From Agelas oroides (taxonomy: Eukaryota > Porifera > Demospongiae > Agelasida > Agelasidae), in contig OX422183.1 of NCBI GenBank assembly GCA_949130485.1, positions 7,654,636-7,718,635 on the forward strand: a stretch of 64,000 nucleotides of DNA, read 5' to 3'. Under the pieces are notes generated by a model that was given only the letters and a program-made list of their open reading frames with translations, made no database searches and was not told the DNA's origin. Positions 12,601-21,809 of the stretch are shown one piece after another (within the stretch, counting starts at the first letter, position 1; every line of letters starts with the position of its first letter). The translations under genes were made by a program, and so were the position numbers.

Positions 12601-14326
12601 AAGTTCTCTAATTTTCATCATCTCTCTCCAGGTCTCTGGATAACCAAGTCTACACAGCTGCTATCAGTCCTGCACGAGATGAAACTGCCTCATATGTTGC
12701 CTGGGGCCACTCCACACTTGTCAATCCTTGGTATGCATATAGTAATTCTTCTGTATGTACCCTATAGTAACTAGTGAGATGATTTATCATCGTGGGGCGA
12801 GCCTGAGTGAGCAGCTGATTTACTAATTTGTCATGGCACAAAGCAGGATTTGTCACTATCTACTGTTACATGAGCGTAATAACCTAAACTTGATGATGCG
12901 TAAGTAGATACATCCTCACCAGAGATAGCTAGGTATCACATATGCCAACAGCCAGGGCAGCTACTGTGGCTACACATGCATGGACTAAGCATTACACTGA
13001 AATCATGAGCTGAATTTCTGTTGTTTATTAGTTTATGCATGGCCCTTACCTGAAGTGACCTCAACTACTGTTGTGACCGAAATTTGTACTGCCTGTGAAC
13101 AGCCTGCCGTTGATGATCCGTAGCAACACAAACCAGAAGTAAGATTCCATGCATGGTTCACTTGGCATGCTCTCCCCAGGAAAATTAGACGCTGGGAAAT
13201 CGCTTCTGAAGACATTTTTGATATATCGCCTTCAATTCTTGGTAAGCAGACTTTCGATACTTGCTACATGTCCACACTGTGAGGTAGTGATCGTAGGTTG
13301 CTTGTAACTTACAGTGCACACAGCAGCCATATATGGAAGGTGTCTGCCGGCATGCTCCTGCAGCAAGTATTTTGCTAGAAGATTGCTTCTTACTTGGCAA
13401 GCAAGATTGTGGTTCGCTAGACTGCGACCACATGGAGATAGATTGAGTGATATCACAGATTCTGTGTGTGCGTCTGACAGCTGGACAAAAACAGCTGGCC
13501 AACACATCTTGTCTTTGACTTGGCTGCAGTTTAGGAATGGACATCAATCACAAGTGAACCAAAATGGCTGAATAGCACAAAGTCCTGATGTAGCATTGCC
13601 TTTTGTTGTCAGTTTAGGAAATGCTGTTGCAGGGTGATGGGTAGTTTTTCAGGGATAGCCCAGCTTACGACTGTATATGTATTAGGTAATTCAAAGTGCA
13701 CATGTGGTAAATTGAGTCTACAAAAAAGTGGTTGTGCCAAAACCTGACCTGCCCAACTGCTTGCTACGGCCATGAGCAATGAGACTGTGTCAGACTATGT
13801 CAGCTCAGGTTTATAATACTGCAAGAAACACATAAGAACGAATGGCTTGAGTAAGAGTGTGTAACACTTCAATAGAAGCCCATAGTCCAGTCAAAATTAT
13901 TGAACCGTACTGAAAATAGAACACCTGGTCACGTGCTTAGCAACAATGGCTTATGTCTATGCACACTTATGCGCAGCTGCACAGTACGTGTTGCTATTTT
14001 TAGTACTGGTGGTAAATTCCGACTGGTTTCAAATTTTATGGAGTTACACACTCTTACTCAAGCCGCCAGTTCTTATGCACTCTTGGCCATGTAAAAGGCC
14101 TATTGTGCAGTGTGTTTTAGAATGAAAACATGTGAGTTCCAAGGGTAATGATGATAGTGTCTATCCCCCCTTCAGGGGAAAGGTTGTCATGACGACAGGA
14201 GAGAGTGAGGCAGTTCTTTATAGTGATGTGGACCTGGGATATCTGGACAGTGTTCGTGAACAGATACCAGTCTCCAAACAGAAGAGATACAATGTCTACC
14301 AACTTGTGGATAAAGGCAGCCGTTGA
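6029..14326 (+). CDS. NIT2: Omega-amidase / nitrilase-like protein NIT2, copy A (9 exons)
   Basis: Carbon-nitrogen hydrolase that in animals deaminates alpha-ketoglutaramate and alpha-ketosuccinamate. Proposed coding exons: 6029-6050, 6268-6395, 7751-7871, 8121-8209, 9054-9147, 9518-9592, 9800-9878, 12632-12730, 14176-14326. All have GT/AG borders and keep frame, giving 285 residues (human NIT2 is about 276). The product starts [18 protein letters not shown]. The nitrilase triad is visible: Glu in [13 protein letters not shown], Lys in GKYRKMHLFD, Cys in [12 protein letters not shown]. Other signatures are [15 protein letters not shown] and [14 protein letters not shown]. The tiny first exon was chosen because it gives an ATG in phase and is mirrored in copy B; initiation at 6228 by reading through is the alternative. 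Intron 7 (2.75 kb) holds a Crypton in the same orientation; the other introns carry repeats. No coding lesion is seen. Confidence 0.92.
6177..6216. repeat. Small palindrome, AGTCTCGCAAGCC type
   Basis: GAGTCTCGCAAGCCACACCC faces its reverse complement ending GGCTTGTGAGACTA with almost no loop. It sits in intron 1 of NIT2 copy A and belongs by its ends to the AGTCTCG foldback group. Confidence 0.6.
7141..7545. repeat. Dispersed repeat, copy 1 (second copy at 47.7-48.1 kb)
   Basis: Lies in intron 2 of NIT2 copy A. It shares long ordered stretches with 47717-48120, including GAAGTGGACATAGGGGGG-like, GCCGATATT, GATGATCCAGTG and TCATTCACGTGATGAATG. The ends carry GGCCTCGTTTCCTGGCC and GGGGGAGGCCTG, so it belongs to the GCCTCGTTCCCAGGC foldback group. 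It is a non-coding, about 0.4 kb non-autonomous element. Confidence 0.7.
9230..9403. repeat. (GGGAA)n microsatellite
   Basis: An almost pure run of the pentamer GGGAA flanked by degenerate GA-rich sequence, within intron 5 of NIT2 copy A. The open frames over it on both strands are repeat artefacts. Confidence 0.95.
9612..9688. repeat. (GATA)n microsatellite
   Basis: Tandem GATA/TAGA units with a few interruptions in intron 6 of NIT2 copy A. Confidence 0.93.
10074..10136. repeat. Hairpin with flanking CCAAT boxes upstream of the Crypton ORF
   Basis: CCAATCAG and CTGATTGG flank an inner palindrome whose arms read GATTACACTTTTTTGCACT and AGTGCAAAAAGTGTAATC, separated by a few bases. It lies 84 bp before the recombinase ATG. 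It may be the left end of the element, a bidirectional CCAAT promoter, or both; the sequence alone does not decide. Confidence 0.55.
10220..11431 (+). CDS. Crypton-type tyrosine recombinase (DUF3504-like)
   Basis: A 403-residue frame with the tyrosine-recombinase catalytic set. The first Arg lies in [14 protein letters not shown] (R233). A candidate Lys lies in GVTKTRQGG. The HxxR box is NHSVRKT (H364, R367), followed by [14 protein letters not shown] (H390, nucleophile Y399). The N-terminal third is acidic, then a charged region precedes the core-binding part. In the family this enzyme moves a circular DNA intermediate without a DDE transposase; the same domain was domesticated in vertebrate KCTD1/ZMYM/KIAA1958-type genes. 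It has no introns and lies inside intron 7 of NIT2 copy A, same strand. The frame stops at TAG 11429-11431 just after the catalytic Tyr, but the tail continues in the same frame (next entry). The catalytic domain looks intact, so activity cannot be excluded. Confidence 0.88.
   Translation: MAEGSYCASEFFCPSIAEFLNTTDVFENTEDDELEEFFAGIPLEVLQGDAAPPTSPPPTSSTLCLPGPSNAHELQRLKDKNRNKNTDRSTNNWAQRFETWQKQRGITVPLCDASASELDVVLQNFFAELKKDGTDYEPESLRTMLAALDRFFRSSGCKYSIAKDKEFSESRKVLNGKAIELREQGKGKRKNRADPLNEEEEELLWEKGVLGDASPVSLNHTVFYVLSQHFGTRGRQEHHQIRVEELKFVKNAVTGEADYVEWVEGVTKTRQGGLVKKERRVPQQAYATGGSRCPVRLIQKLVSKLPEKMKTSGPLYLNPLRSFQADREVWYTTTPVGVNTINNYMKSMANAAGLDATGKKLTNHSVRKTTVRKLQKQGIPNSDIAAITGHRNVQSLQQYAEME
11432..11695 (+). 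pseudogene. C-terminal tail of the Crypton recombinase, cut off by an in-frame TAG
   Basis: Directly after the TAG, in the same frame, translation continues for 87 codons to TGA at 11695. It contains [11 protein letters not shown], then [11 protein letters not shown] and a basic end [14 protein letters not shown]. Tails with an (N)FNNCTV motif and a basic plus acidic C terminus are typical of this recombinase family, as I recall them. The simplest reading is a single nonsense substitution that removes the tail. Confidence 0.7.
11805..11950. mobile_element. Foldback element just 3' of the Crypton
   Basis: Left arm TATGTAACAGCATGGTTTGT and right arm ending in its reverse complement, with arms of about 60 bp and a centre TCGGCTTCGCCTCG that is itself self-complementary. 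It is non-coding. A similar design, with GAGGCGAAGC in the centre, is found at 27634-27757 in NIT2 copy B. Confidence 0.75.
12189..12415. repeat. Tandem duplication of a ~75-bp segment
   Basis: Two diverged direct copies (about 12189-12265 and 12338-12412) share GAGTGCAG, GACACCGT, GAGCAGAG, GGAGGCAGCAACGACGAGAG and GACGTAG, with about 75 bp between them. The reading is not convincingly protein-coding. It may be a remnant of another transposon inside the same intron. Confidence 0.6.
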
Positions 14327-15165
14327 ATATGATTGTTAATTTCTGTGATATGGTATGTATGTTGTTGTATGCAGTATGTAGCTAGTGTGTAGTGTGCCCT
14401 GCAAGCTTAAGTTTTTTCCAGTATTCTGTTGTTTTGCAACTAACAAATTCATTCTGAATGGATTGTCTCGATGGGGAGTTTTCAAGCTATTAGCAAATGT
14501 AACAATTTCCAGACAAACTAGCTATACCTGTGCGCATTTTTTGGTGCAAAACAAGTTTGATCTAACATGACATTTGAGGAGAATAATGGAAGATTTGTTG
14601 TGCATAGGGGTATATACTTCGTGAAAGCATAAATGAGCTAGATTCTTGACCATAGGGGAATAGCATAGTGGGACAGAAAAAGCATTATTGTATAATGATG
14701 CGTAATGATAATACAATCCATCTTCTGACAAATTGACAATGTGGGTGGGCATGACAAATTGACAATTGGGCAGCTTCTGAGAACATAATTGGAACAATAG
14801 TATAGGGAGAGTCCCTGGGAAATACCCGTGGGTGCATGGCAAAACATGTTTGTGAATCTGTAGCATTACATGGTTCAGTTTTCAAGCAGAGCAGCAACCA
14901 ACTACTTAAGATATAATAGCATCATATACCCGGACTTTTCTGTAGAGGAGGAGAGATCATATTGAGTTCACATGTAAAGAAATAAGCCCCATTAGAAATG
15001 AGACTATGATTCTGATTTTTGGACACAAAAATTGGCTAACCCTGTAAACTATCTGTCAGTCATCCAGTTTCATTTCCTTTCTAGCAAACACAACTCTTTC
15101 TTATAATATGAGAAACCCTAAATTTTAACAACAACAACAAAATAGTGAGCACAGTGGGTGACTTT
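14327..15165. other. Spacer 3' of NIT2 copy A
   Basis: AT-rich sequence with no recognisable gene or poly(A) site that I can assign with confidence. The minus-strand frames here have no known domain. Confidence 0.45.
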
Positions 15166-15174
15166 TGAGGGTAC

Positions 15175-15512
15175 TTTACCTCTTTCCCTTTCCTTGTCCC
15201 TCTGTCCCTGTCCTTGTCCCTCTGTCCCTTTCCTTGTCCCTCTGTCCCTTTCCCTGTCCCTCTGTCCCTTTCCTTGTCCCTCTGTCCCTGTCCTTGTCCC
15301 CCTTTCCTTGTCCCTCTGTCCCTTTCCCTGTCCCTCTGTCCCTTTCCTTGTCCCTCTGTCCCTTTCCCTGTCCCTCTGTCCCTTTCCTTGTCCCTCTGTC
15401 CCTGTCCTTGTCCCCCTTTCCTTGTCCCTCTGTCCCTTTCCCTGTCCCTCTGTCCCTTTCCTTGTCCCTCTGTCCCTTTCCTTGTCCCCCTTTCCTTGTC
15501 CCTCTATCCCAT
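15175..15512. repeat. C/T-rich minisatellite (TCCCTNTCCTTGTCCCTCTG)
   Basis: Eighteen-base-type units such as TCCCTTTCCTTGTCCCTCTG and a variant with CCTGTCCTTGTCCC alternate. Higher-order repeats of about 114 bp are also visible. Because unit lengths are multiples of three, all plus frames and one minus frame stay open; I regard none as a gene. Confidence 0.93.
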
Positions 15513-15564
15513 CATAATGGGCTATATACTTGATTAAAAGAATAGCATAATGGCCAGAAAAGAA

Positions 15565-15994
15565 GCCCCCCAAAAAACGAAAATGCTTTAACCCATGCAC
15601 CTAGGACTGTACTTTTATGGTATTTTCATCAATACTGAACTTTTATAACACAGTACGTCCCTATTGTTATGCAATATTATACCAACATAATGCATGTATA
15701 CATATACTGGCTTAGTTATCATAATATTATATATATATATAAGCACTGTATATAGTTGAGTTTAGAGTGTTGTACGTTCAGCCTTTTTGGTGATAGATGT
15801 ACTGCAATCCTAGCTAGCATTGGCATTAATTTTATCAGAAGCTGCTGCCTGTGTGTGCACGATGCAGCAAACCAATAATATTTAGTGCACACTGCTTAAC
15901 ATATCATGAAGATATTTAGTCTGTGGTGGGTGCTCAGGTAAATTGGTATTATGATAACTCTTCATGAGAATGTGCGTAGGCAGCTTCTGCATGA
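15565..15994. repeat. Duplicated segment, copy 1 (copy 2 at 17060-17500)
   Basis: A direct duplicate of 17060-17500, starting at the AAAAAACGAAAATGCTTTAA phrase and sharing CATGCACCTAGGACTGTAC, AACACAGTACGTCCCTA and TGATAGATGTACTGCAATCC. Both copies follow a C/T minisatellite, so minisatellite plus flank were duplicated together. Copy 1 is interrupted downstream by the element at 16004-16744. Confidence 0.9.
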
Positions 15995-16003
15995 GAATGT
16001 GGG

Positions 16004-16744
16004 GGGTGTCTCTAATTTGCTGGAATGGAATATGGAACAGAACGATGGAATGGAAAATGGAATGGAACAGTGAACATACACAGTTATAGCTAACTTGTGT
16101 AACTGGCGCTGCTCAGTCTAGGTTGAACTACCTAGTGTATCTCTAGGGCTGTTATCGCAACACAGAAGCTTTATGAGCAAGTACGGTATTGCCCACAGTC
16201 ATGCTTCTATATCCAAGCGCATGGTACCAATTTGCTGGCTCATCATCAAATGCTTTGTTACTGTAGACTACACAACTACAGTGTAGTCTTGCAAACCCAG
16301 ACTCTCGAACAAAAAACAAGGGCCTGGCTCCGTGGACGTGATGGCAGAAATTAGTGCTCGATCCTCAGTCTCTTCGCTTCGGTCTTCGTCTGTGCAACTC
16401 GATCCTCGGTCACTCCTAGGTCTCACAACCTTAGTACCAGCCTTCCTTGACAGTAGTAAGCGTGGCTCCTATACATGATACTGTAGCTAGTCTCTGGGGA
16501 CCCCGAGTTCTGGCCGTGACATCATGATACCAGACAAGGAAGAATGCTGGCAACATGCACTGGACTTGCTCATACAGCCTCTGTGGTGAGATAAGAGCCC
16601 TAGACACATAGTAGGTAGCTCAAACTTGAAGAACAGCGCCAGTTACACGAGTTAGTTGTATTAAACTATATACATTCACTGTTCCATTCCATTTTCCATT
16701 CCACCGTTCCATTCCATATTCCATTCCAGCAATTAGAGACACCC
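16004..16744. mobile_element. Foldback DNA element with 9-bp target duplication (Mutator-like?)
   Basis: Terminal inverted repeats of roughly 120 bp begin GGGTGTCTCTAATTTGCTGG and end CCAGCAATTAGAGACACCC. They include an unusual (ATGGAATGGAA)-rich stretch. Both sides are flanked by GAATGTGGG (15995-16003 and 16745-16753). The paralogous segment near 17490-17510 reads GCATGAGAATGTGCATACTG without the element, so it is a related empty site. No transposase is encoded. A 9-bp duplication with long terminal repeats is typical of Mutator-like elements; superfamily is inference. Confidence 0.85.
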
Positions 16745-16929
16745 GAATGTGGGTACTGCGTAGGCAGTTTCTGGGAATGTGCAACAGTGGAGAGGGAGAG
16801 TATATACACCACACACCCATTCCCAGAACAGCATTCTCATTTTTAGGCCTTCTTTTGCTGACCACTTACAGTTTGCAAAAACTAAGCCTGGGAATGTACA
16901 ATTCTTTAACTGGGTTCATAAGCATTCAT

Positions 16930-17062
16930 TTACCTCTTTCCCTGTCCTTGTCCCTCTGTTCCTTTCCTTGTCTCTCTGTCCCTTTCCTTGTCCCTCTGTG
17001 CCTTTCTTTGTCACTCTGTCCCTTTCCTTGTCCCTCTGTCCCTGTCCTTGTCCCCCTTTCCC
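16930..17062. repeat. C/T-rich minisatellite, second block
   Basis: A shorter, more diverged array of the same CCTTGTCCCTCTGTCC-type unit as at 15.2-15.5 kb, again directly followed by the duplicated segment. Confidence 0.9.
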
Positions 17063-17705
17063 CCAAAAAAACGAAAATGCTTTAACCCATGCACCTAGGA
17101 CTGTACTTTAATGGTATTTTCATCAATACTGAACTTTTATAACACAGTACGTCCCTACTGTTATGCAATATTATACCAACATAATGCATGTACATATACT
17201 GGCTTAGTTATCATAATATTATATATATATAAGCACTGTATATAGTTGAGTTTAGAGTGTTGTACGTTCATCCTTTTTGGTGATAGATGTACTGCAATCC
17301 TAGCTAGCATTGGCATTAATTTTATCAGAAGCTGGTTTGCTGCCTGTGTGTGCACGATGCAGCAAACCAATAATATTTAGTGCACACCGCTTAACCAAAA
17401 TTCTACATAGTCCAATATACTACGGTGGGTGCTCAGGTAAATTGGTATTATGATAACTCTTCATGAGAATGTGCGTATGCAGTTTCTGCATGAGAATGTG
17501 CATACTGCATAGGCAAGCTTCTGAGAATGTGCAACAGTGGTATAGGGGAATCCCTGACCAGGGTGGGGAGAGTATATACACCACACACCCATTCCCAGAA
17601 CAGCATTCTCATTTTTAGGCCTTCTTTTGCTGACCACTTACAGTTTGCAAAAACTAAGCCTGGGAATGTACAATTCTTTAACTGGATTCATAAGCCTTTG
17701 CTGTC
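17060..17705. repeat. Duplicated segments, copy 2
   Basis: 17060-17500 repeats 15565-15994. 17550-17695 repeats 16795-16915, both with TATATACACCACACACCCAT and CTAAGCCTGGGAATGTAC. Together they show that the block 15.2-16.9 kb was duplicated in tandem before the 741-bp element inserted into copy 1. Confidence 0.85.
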
Positions 17706-18767
17706 TTGAAAACAAGGGTAGGGTATAAGGTTGGGCAGGTAATTGTTGCCGAAATATTCCGAAACGGTGTGTGGGAGGCTATATTGTCCAGGGCACACTA
17801 GCTATACCTTCCTCGGACTAGTCGCTAGAATGAAGCTAATTAGCACTCACTTGCACACAAAACTTGAATTACATGTAAAGAGCCAATTCCTTTAAAAACA
17901 AAATACATGTTCTTTCAGACTTCACAGCTCAGTGATCGTCATCATCTTCCATATAGATACAAATGTTGCAAAATTGCATGTGAATAGTGAAGTCTAATTA
18001 TAAGGTACTACAGCTGATGACAGCTTTATCATATAAGACCAAAGTTTATTACAAGATCAATTGTTGTTAAAGGAGATTGAACTGTTCTTTTTAGCTGATA
18101 ATACTTTTCTCATTTGACTAGCTATATAGAGAGTCGTGCAGCCATAGTTTGTATAGGTTGTTTTCAGTGTGCTGTTCTAGGAATGAGGTATGCACACATG
18201 CTTTCCCGCACCCTAGCTTGGGTGGTTCCCAGGGACTCTCCCTATCCCATTGTTACACATTCTCAGAAGCTGCCCACGTAGCTACCATAAAGATGGGTTG
18301 TGTTATACAATAATACGTGTAGGTTGAGTCTAGAGTGTTGTAAGTTATCCTTCCTGGTGATTGCATAATTGAACCAGGCTTTTCATATGTATATACTGCA
18401 TCCTACCATCCTACCAGGTTTGTGCTGTTGGAAAAAGTTTTCTCTTCTTATACAACAGCCTGGTGCATAGTTTGACTGCAGCCTACGTGTTGAACATAGT
18501 TCATATAGTCCACGCCTCTCTTTCTAGGGTGATTCCCAGGTAGTCTCCCCATATTTCTAGTTGCATACTGGTGTTAGTCTAGTCATTTATAACTGTTTAC
18601 TTAATTAATGACCTACTTGTTGGGAGTGCTCAGTGGCATACAATGCAGGGTAAGTCCCTTGAGGAAACCCTACTTGCACGGCTTAATTTGCATGCCGTAT
18701 AAGAAACTGTTGATTGCACAATTGCATGCAGGAGAGAAACGACGGTTTGTGCTGAAATTTGCTGCAG
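17706..18767. other. Spacer upstream of the alpha-kinase
   Basis: No protein domain recognised. A possible splice acceptor lies at GCTGCAG just before 18768 and another at CATGCAG before 18731, so an upstream exon of the kinase gene could exist in this stretch, but none is recognisable. Confidence 0.4.
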
Positions 18768-18779
18768 AGTGTGTTCATC

Positions 18780-19580
18780 ATGTGGTTTGATGATCAAGAG
18801 AAGAGAGCCACTTTTGAGAGTCAGAAGTTTGCTGAAGGTCGTTTTCGAAATGCATACAAGGGAACATGGACAAATCCTCGAGAAAAGAAAGGACATAAAT
18901 GTGTTGTCAAGGAGAAAAAGAACACATGCACATGGAATCTGACAGATTGGGACACTTCAGTGAAAATCCAAAAGAAGGCACAGGAATTGGCTGGCAGTTT
19001 TAACGTTTCACTCAAGCCTTCTCATCCAGTTTCATTCACTGAAGTTGATGTCCTTCAGGTGGTTAAAAGTGACTCACTTTCTGGACCAAGACTCCATGAG
19101 TATGTTCTGGTTGAAGATTTCATCCCTGGCAGCTTCAAGAAATGGTGCAACAATTACGGATTTATCTCAGACGAGGCCAAGACTACAGCCATTACGATGC
19201 CAGCATTCATGCACTGGAGCTGGGTTCACACGGGAGGTGAAATGATGGTCGCTGACCTGCAAGGCGTACGTGAAGATGACGGCTATACGCTAACGGACCC
19301 GGTTATACTCTCCACCACTGGCACGTATGGCGCCACGGATATGGGAGTTGAAGGAATGGCCATGTTTTTCATTCACCACAAGTGTAACGGAATCTGCAGC
19401 GGACTTTCAAAGCCTACTTACTACGATTTCATCACGAGAATCCCCCAACACTACCGTGAGAGCTGTGAGCAATTGCTGCAGCAGGTGATGTCTTCGACCA
19501 CCTACACGTTCGAGCTGCAATTTCCACCTCACATCCGGGCCACGGTCATACAAACATTCAGGGAAATTGCACGACGCTGA
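18780..19580 (+). CDS. Alpha-kinase domain protein
   Basis: Atypical (alpha) serine/threonine protein kinase of the eEF2K/TRPM7/myosin-heavy-chain-kinase family. From the first ATG the frame gives 266 residues, essentially one kinase domain. FAEGRFRNAYKG and CVVKEKK are the N-lobe glycine/lysine region. VLVEDFIPGSFKKW and FMHWSWVHTGGEMMVADLQG carry the metal-binding Asp. TYGATDMGVEGMAMFF is the glycine-rich C-lobe loop, and HHKCNGIC holds the zinc-binding His/Cys set. There is an in-frame stop at 18753-18755. A splice acceptor at about 18767 would allow an upstream exon, so the real N terminus may be longer. No channel, VWA or SEL1 domain is visible. It lies between the two NIT2 copies on the same strand. 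Substrate unknown. Confidence 0.87.
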   Translation: MWFDDQEKRATFESQKFAEGRFRNAYKGTWTNPREKKGHKCVVKEKKNTCTWNLTDWDTSVKIQKKAQELAGSFNVSLKPSHPVSFTEVDVLQVVKSDSLSGPRLHEYVLVEDFIPGSFKKWCNNYGFISDEAKTTAITMPAFMHWSWVHTGGEMMVADLQGVREDDGYTLTDPVILSTTGTYGATDMGVEGMAMFFIHHKCNGICSGLSKPTYYDFITRIPQHYRESCEQLLQQVMSSTTYTFELQFPPHIRATVIQTFREIARR

Positions 19581-20004
19581 CTTATTTACAAGATTTCACT
19601 GGAAACTAATCATCCCTAACATTATTTTTTGTGTGTATGACATTGTATATGAAATTGCTGTGAAACTCGCATCCCAACCACGGTGCATTCACCAAGCACT
19701 GCCAAGGATGCCAGCGCATCGGGCTGTCTTTTCACCCAATCCCATGCGGATCACGTGATAGGCCTACACTAGGACGAAAGGTCATTGATGATTATGTGTT
19801 GACATTGCGCTTGCGAAAGGCAGAAGGTGCGTGTTCCCCTTGACAGGTAAGATAGCCTTTATAGATTTAGTGATATTTAGTCATGTACGTATAAATGAAA
19901 GAGGGTAGCTGATTGGATATACTGGGATGGGGACATTGAAGGATGAAAGTGGCCAGATCATGTTGTAAGAAGTCTCTTGTGTATGAATACAAGAGACTTC
20001 TTAC

Positions 20005-20092
20005 TAGCCTCGTTCCCAGGCCTTCCCACTGTCCAGTTTTTGATCGCTTGCAGGTGATCATAAAACTGGATGGTGGGAAGGGAACGAGGCTA
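20005..20092. mobile_element. Short foldback element, TAGCCTCGTTCCCAGGC type
   Basis: Begins TAGCCTCGTTCCCAGGCCTT and ends AAGGGAACGAGGCTA, with the CCAGTTTT / AAAACTGG inner arms matching as well. The interior TTTGATCGCTTGCAG also occurs at about 38730, next to another GCCNNNCCTTCCC end. Confidence 0.75.
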
Positions 20093-20377
20093 ACTTCTTG
20101 CCACATCTGGCCACTTTTGTCAGCTCTCCAAACCTCCTGGTAGATTCTGAGTGTGGAAAGAAGGAAAGGGAGCATTTCATAGCACTATTAGAGGGCTACT
20201 GCATGGGTGTGCCTTTGTGCTAAAGTGTGTCCTCATCACAAGTGGTTTTAAAAGTAGTAAGAGCAAATGAAAGTAAAATGCAGACAGAAACGTGAACGTA
20301 ATTAACATAAGGCCCTTCTAAGAGAACATCTACAAATTATTTTTTTCCAAAGTAACATCACTGTGACGTGATCCCCT

Positions 20378-20866
20378 AGTCTCATGCCCAGACTGCTTTC
20401 GGAAAAATCAAGAAGGGGTCCGGCAACACGGCCATACGTTGCTTTGTTCACGCAGTCTGTACAGTGCGCGCCAATCAGATTGCAGAGTTCAGTTATGTCA
20501 CGTTAATTGGTGCGTGATCAAACAAAAAGTTGTTGCTGAAGCAAAGGGAGGTAGCGGAAGCTTTCGCTTCTAGGAGAGATACATTCATCAGTCTTCCGAT
20601 CAGCTAGGGTAAGCCACGGTTATGTTTCCACAGCATAGATATTGTTGCGAAGAAAGCAGCAGATATGGCTTGAACGGCGACAAACACGTTCTACGCTTAA
20701 ACTGTGGCCGATCAAACCGTTCTATTCCTACAATGGGGAGTAATTGTTTGGATAATAACACACGCAGCTCTAGTGCTTTCAGCTTCACGATCTCTTGCCA
20801 ATCTTATGGTGTTGCCAGACCCCTTCTCGACTTTTCCGAAAGGGGTCTGGGCACGAGACTAATGAC
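20378..20866. mobile_element. Foldback element, AGTCTCGTGCCCAGAC type (~490 bp)
   Basis: Left arm AGTCTCATGCCCAGACTGC, then TTTCGGAAAAATC and GGGGTCCGGCAACA. The right arm mirrors it and ends GGGGTCTGGGCACGAGACTA. The arms are about 55 bp. Its centre is unrelated to the centres of the other members. Confidence 0.75.
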
Positions 20867-21497
20867 CCCCCTCTCCCCCTTCTCATAACATCATGCATAC
20901 TGTCGACTGTTGGTCAGACACCACCCTCAAATAGTAGCCGTGGCTAATTATCCATCTACCCAGTTGGAATAACTTAATCCTATGCACATTACTTTACTAC
21001 GTTTATTTTGGTAAGTATACACAGGTGTCCTGTTATGTTAAGTGTCCAGGAGTTGATAGGTAACTGTTTTCTCTTTGCAGAAGTGCAGAAGCTTCATTCA
21101 AGATCTGCCTGTCGTATCCTCCCACGTGAAGACAAAATAGATGATGCTTTAATACATGCAAGAAGAACTCAATGCTGTTGTTGTATGTAGTCATTTTTGT
21201 ACCTAGTCATTTTTTGTTAGCCTCAGTCTTTCTTACTCCAGTGCTTGTCAGGCATACTGCAAGAAACTAACGCATGATTAGAAGGCCTGGTTATAAGGAT
21301 GTTGTTGTTTTTTTGTAAGTATGGTTGGTCAAATTTTACAATCAGTTGTGATTTGCAGCAACTTGCATTGTTGAATTATCAGCCTTATCCCAGATCTATG
21401 CATGCAGGTTACTTTGATAATTATAACGTCATGTAGCTGAAAGAAGTCATCTAGCTAGTCCCATGCTGCAAGAGTCTAGCCTAGGTCCACCGTGAGA

Positions 21498-21543
21498 CTT
21501 AGTCAGACCCACATGCGGAAGTGGGTCTGGCTTGCGAGACTAC
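21498..21543. repeat. Small palindrome, AGTCTCGCAAGCCAGACCC type
   Basis: GACTTAGTCAGACCCACATG faces GTGGGTCTGGCTTGCGAGAC with almost no loop. Confidence 0.55.
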
Positions 21544-21702
21544 GTGAGACTGACGTAGGCAACTGACAAGACAGCGAGTGAGAGTGACTCGCCCGATCCA
21601 ACTTGACTGTAGGCCGTGCAAGTTGAACCGGAAGTCACATGACCAATTAGGGCGGTACCACATGGGATTGGGTGAAAAGACAGCCTCCGTTTAGTAATCA
21701 GA

Positions 21703-21758
21703 TAGCCTCGTACCCAGGCCGCGTCTTTCTCCGCCCACGCGGCCTGGGTACGAGGCTA
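21703..21758. mobile_element. Short foldback element, TAGCCTCGTACCCAGGC type
   Basis: TAGCCTCGTACCCAGGCCGC and its exact reverse complement GCGGCCTGGGTACGAGGCTA around a 16-base loop. It lies about 50 bp upstream of the NIT2 copy B start codon. Confidence 0.8.
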
Positions 21759-21809
21759 GTAATGAGGCGAAAGCCACGCCCGAGGAAAGGGCGTGGCTTG
21801 GATGTGGCC

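Larger units (their letters stand above)
19581..21809. other. Spacer dominated by foldback elements
   Basis: Region between the alpha-kinase and NIT2 copy B. It contains four separately listed palindromes and a small hairpin at about 19967-20002 (AAGAAGTCTCTTGTGTAT and its complement). It should also contain the NIT2 copy B promoter. No gene was recognised. Confidence 0.5.

Noticed and set aside
15118-15600. 160-codon minus frame and three overlapping plus frames of Gly/Lys/Thr/Glu or Pro/Ser/Leu repeats
   Set aside because: They arise from a minisatellite whose unit lengths keep all frames open; no start context, domain or neighbouring exon supports a gene.
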